Source: Candidatus Aegiribacteria sp.
GTDB taxonomy: Bacteria; Fermentibacterota; Fermentibacteria; Fermentibacterales; Fermentibacteraceae
Assembly (NCBI GenBank): GCA_030634715.1
Contig: DAOWAG010000041.1
Span: 1-8,146, forward strand
DNA length: 8,146 bases
Direction: 5' to 3'
In this document: positions 6,487 through 8,146 of the stretch, one piece after another
Layout: every line of letters begins with the position of its first letter
Numbering within the stretch: the stretch's first letter is position 1
Notes under the pieces: generated by a model
The model's database searches: none
The model's input: only the letters and a program-made list of their open reading frames with translations
What the model was told of the DNA's origin: nothing
Program-made: the position numbers and the translations under genes

Positions 6487-7070
6487 TTCAGGATTTTCAG
6501 TTTCTCTATCAGTCGCTTCAAGGCACGGGCTCGATGGCTGACGCGGTGTTTTTCCTCCGGAGAACACCGGGCAAATGTTCTATCCAGTTCGTTCGGAAGG
6601 AATACCGGATCGTATCCGAATCCGCCTTCTCCATCTCTCTCTTCAATTATTATGCCTTCCACCTCACCCATCTCACACAGTTCTTCACCAAGTGGAGAAA
6701 CAAAAGCAGCAGCTGTTCTGAATGATGCTTTCCTGTTTGTCTCGCAGAGCATTGTCCGCAGAAGTTTCCGGACATTGTCTTCGTACGTGCATTCAGAACC
6801 GCTGAACCGGGCCGCGTATATTCCCGGGGCTCCGCCAAGCACATCCACAAACAATCCAGTATCATCCGCGATGGATGCTATTCCAGTTCTTTCTGTTACA
6901 TCTCTTGCCTTCAGCAGAGCGTTTTCTTCAAGGGTTATTCCGGTCTCCTCAATCGACCAGTTCGGAAGAATTTCCAACACGGATACAACCTCAAAGGGCA
7001 GATTCTCAAGAAGATATCTCAGTTCACGCAGTTTGTCGGGATTCCCGGAAGCAAGCACAAGCTTATTCAC
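6480..7070 (-). CDS. rdgB: XTP/dITP diphosphatase (RdgB/HAM1 family)
   Basis: This enzyme hydrolyses dITP, ITP and XTP to monophosphates and pyrophosphate, keeping deaminated purines out of nucleic acids. The product is 196 residues, the usual length. It shows the N-terminal substrate loop [11 protein letters not shown] (6-16), the ENALLKA segment (49-55), the catalytic stretch [22 protein letters not shown] (67-88, Asp69 and Asp70), [11 protein letters not shown] (147-157) and the late base-binding SHRARAL (178-184). The start is GTG 7068-7070, forming a GTGA overlap with the rph stop, so it is probably translated by coupling; the local ribosome site is weak. It sits last in the murI-rph-rdgB operon. 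The stop codon lies inside the end of the convergent fusA, leaving no room for an intergenic terminator. Confidence 0.96.
   Translation of the reverse strand: MNKLVLASGNPDKLRELRYLLENLPFEVVSVLEILPNWSIEETGITLEENALLKARDVTERTGIASIADDTGLFVDVLGGAPGIYAARFSGSECTYEDNVRKLLRTMLCETNRKASFRTAAAFVSPLGEELCEMGEVEGIIIEERDGEGGFGYDPVFLPNELDRTFARCSPEEKHRVSHRARALKRLIEKLKILNY
6544..6569 (+). other. Possible RNA hairpin downstream of fusA, inside rdgB
   Basis: On the plus strand, CGGTGTTTTTC (6544-6554) can pair with GGAGAACACCG (6559-6569) around the 4-base loop CTCC, with two U-G pairs. It begins 57 bases after the fusA stop and would form only in the fusA transcript, because the wobble pairs become A-C mismatches on the other strand. 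No U-run follows, so it is not a classical intrinsic terminator. It could stabilise a 3' end or be a chance product of rdgB codons. Confidence 0.3.
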
Positions 7071-7783
7071 TCCGAAGTCGCTTCTCTCTGGATGGGCACC
7101 ACAATTTCCAATATGGCGCTCATAGCCTTCTCAGTCATGCTGTTGAGAGTCTCAATCGAAACCGTCCCCCCCTCGGCTGATGCCTGCAGCTCGACCAGTT
7201 CTCCGGTTTCCGTAGCAATCACATTCATATCCATGATAGCGGCCGAATCCTCTTCATAACACAGATCAAGAAGAATGCGGTCATCAATGAATCCCAGACT
7301 CAGACCGCTCACAAATCCTCTGAAGGGATCCTCCTTCATTTTACGCTCCACAATCTGGCGCTTGATGGCAAGACGAAGAGCTACAGCCCCTCCTACAATA
7401 GAGGCCACTCTGGTGCCCCCATCAGCCACAAGAACATCACAGTCTACGGTAATGGTCCTCTCACCCAGTCTTGCAAGATCAACTGACTGACGAAGGCTGC
7501 GGCCTATCAGGCGCTGAATTTCCTGCGTTCTCCCTTTCACGATTGCTCCGCGGTCTCTTCTGATCCTGCGATTACCGCTTCCCGGCAGCATTCCGTACTC
7601 AGCTGTAATCCAACCGGTATTCTTGCCGGTCAGGAAAAAAGGGACTCTGTATTCAACCGATGCTGAGCAAAGGATTATCGTTTCTCCCCACTTGATAAGA
7701 GCACTGCCATCGGGAGAAGGCTGATAACCTGTCTCAATTTCGATCTCTCTTAGATCGCTGTCTTCTCGTCCATCAATTCGCAT
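7067..7783 (-). CDS. rph: Ribonuclease PH
   Basis: RNase PH is a phosphate-dependent 3'-5' exoribonuclease that trims tRNA precursors to leave a mature 3' end; it works as a hexamer. The 238-residue length is typical. Hallmarks are RIDGR (2-6), GWITAEYGMLPGS (57-69), GRTQEIQRLIGRSLR (84-98), GERTITVDCDVLVADGGTR (107-125, with the phosphate-binding GGTR) and the metal-binding acidic segment DLCYEEDSAAIMDMN (173-187, with Asp179 and Asp185), followed by EVLQ-like ELVELQASAEG. The ATG at 7781-7783 has AGGA five bases upstream and matches the family start exactly. It lies 13 bases after the murI stop and overlaps rdgB by 4 bases. The tRNA-Leu in this window already encodes CCA, so RNase PH would trim extra bases beyond it. 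Confidence 0.97.
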   Translation of the reverse strand: MRIDGREDSDLREIEIETGYQPSPDGSALIKWGETIILCSASVEYRVPFFLTGKNTGWITAEYGMLPGSGNRRIRRDRGAIVKGRTQEIQRLIGRSLRQSVDLARLGERTITVDCDVLVADGGTRVASIVGGAVALRLAIKRQIVERKMKEDPFRGFVSGLSLGFIDDRILLDLCYEEDSAAIMDMNVIATETGELVELQASAEGGTVSIETLNSMTEKAMSAILEIVVPIQREATSE

Positions 7784-7796
7784 TTAATTCCTAACG

Positions 7797-8146
7797 TTAT
7801 TCCCCAACTTCAACCTGAGTAACAAGAGGTATCGTCTTTCCAAGAAAACGCTGGGCTATCTCCTGGAACTTCAACGGTATGTCACTCACATAGAAATTGT
7901 TTACTCCTGAATCAGTATTTGATCTCAACTCTCTCTCATCCAGAATTTCAGCAACCAACGCAGCCGTGGATTCGGCTGAGTCAATGAGAGTGATATCATC
8001 TCCAAGAATATTTGACAGAGCCTGCTTCAGCAGCGGATAATGAGTACAGCCGAGAACCAGGGTATCAATTCCTTCGTGAATGAGCGGGGTGGTGTATTCC
8101 TCAAGGACCAGCCCGGTTATCCTGTGGTCAAGCCAACCCTCTTCAA
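7797..8146 (-). CDS. murI: Glutamate racemase, C-terminal part
   Basis: Glutamate racemase interconverts L- and D-glutamate and supplies D-Glu for peptidoglycan. Only the last 115 residues are in the window; the start lies beyond the right edge. The first complete codon begins at base 8144 on the minus strand. The fragment contains LVLGCTHYPLLK (29-40 of the fragment), whose Cys33 is the second catalytic cysteine of the family and is followed by the conserved His35, and then LIDSAEST (53-60), a conserved active-site stretch. The tail after residue 75 is poorly conserved, as in other members. The TAA stop (7797-7799) is 13 bases before rph, which suggests one operon with rph and rdgB. A racemase of the aspartate/glutamate superfamily with another substrate is possible, but the operon context and motifs favour MurI. 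Confidence 0.93.
   Translation of the reverse strand, partial: EEGWLDHRITGLVLEEYTTPLIHEGIDTLVLGCTHYPLLKQALSNILGDDITLIDSAESTAALVAEILDERELRSNTDSGVNNFYVSDIPLKFQEIAQRFLGKTIPLVTQVEVGE

Noticed and set aside
6652..7180. Plus-strand open frames opposite rdgB and the end of rph
   Set aside because: They are antisense to strongly conserved catalytic motifs and show only low-complexity Ser-rich translation.

Overview
This is a bacterial chromosomal window of moderate GC made almost entirely of conserved housekeeping genes, packed tightly and often overlapping. The proteins are clearly bacterial: MutL with the endonuclease motif, MiaA, EF-G, RNase PH, an RdgB/HAM1 pyrophosphatase and a glutamate racemase. 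The lineage cannot be fixed from the sequence alone. Non-ATG starts are common: TTG is the best start for mutL, miaA, fusA and the acetyltransferase, and GTG for rdgB. The gene mix and order would suit an uncultured or poorly sampled phylum, but that is only an impression.

Left block (positions 1-3347, minus strand, read right to left): tRNA-Leu(UAA), then mutL, miaA and a ParB-related gene that runs off the left edge. The tRNA is 21 bases upstream of mutL. mutL and miaA overlap by 11 bases, and miaA and the ParB-like gene overlap by 4 bases, so the three proteins look translationally coupled. The mutL-miaA pair (mismatch repair and tRNA i6A modification) is an old neighbourhood, often followed by hfq. 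Here a ParB-fold protein lacking the usual CTP-binding signatures takes that place. It is the most unusual gene in the window.

Middle block (3446-6486): a GNAT acetyltransferase on the minus strand, resembling the NAT16/histidine N-acetyltransferase family, and a stand-alone EF-G gene on the plus strand. They diverge from a 122-base region holding overlapping candidate promoters. The EF-G gene is not next to rpsL, rpsG or tuf and departs from the usual EF-G sequence at several normally conserved places, so it may be a second, specialised copy.

Right block (6480-8146, minus strand, read right to left): murI (only its 3' part is present), rph and rdgB. They form a compact operon for cell-wall D-glutamate, tRNA 3'-end trimming and removal of non-canonical purine nucleotides. 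A related grouping (racE, rph, ysnA) is known in Bacillus. rdgB converges on fusA and the two coding regions overlap by 7 bases at their stops.

I found no mobile element, CRISPR array, phage gene or obvious defence system. There is no gene-free stretch longer than about 125 bases.
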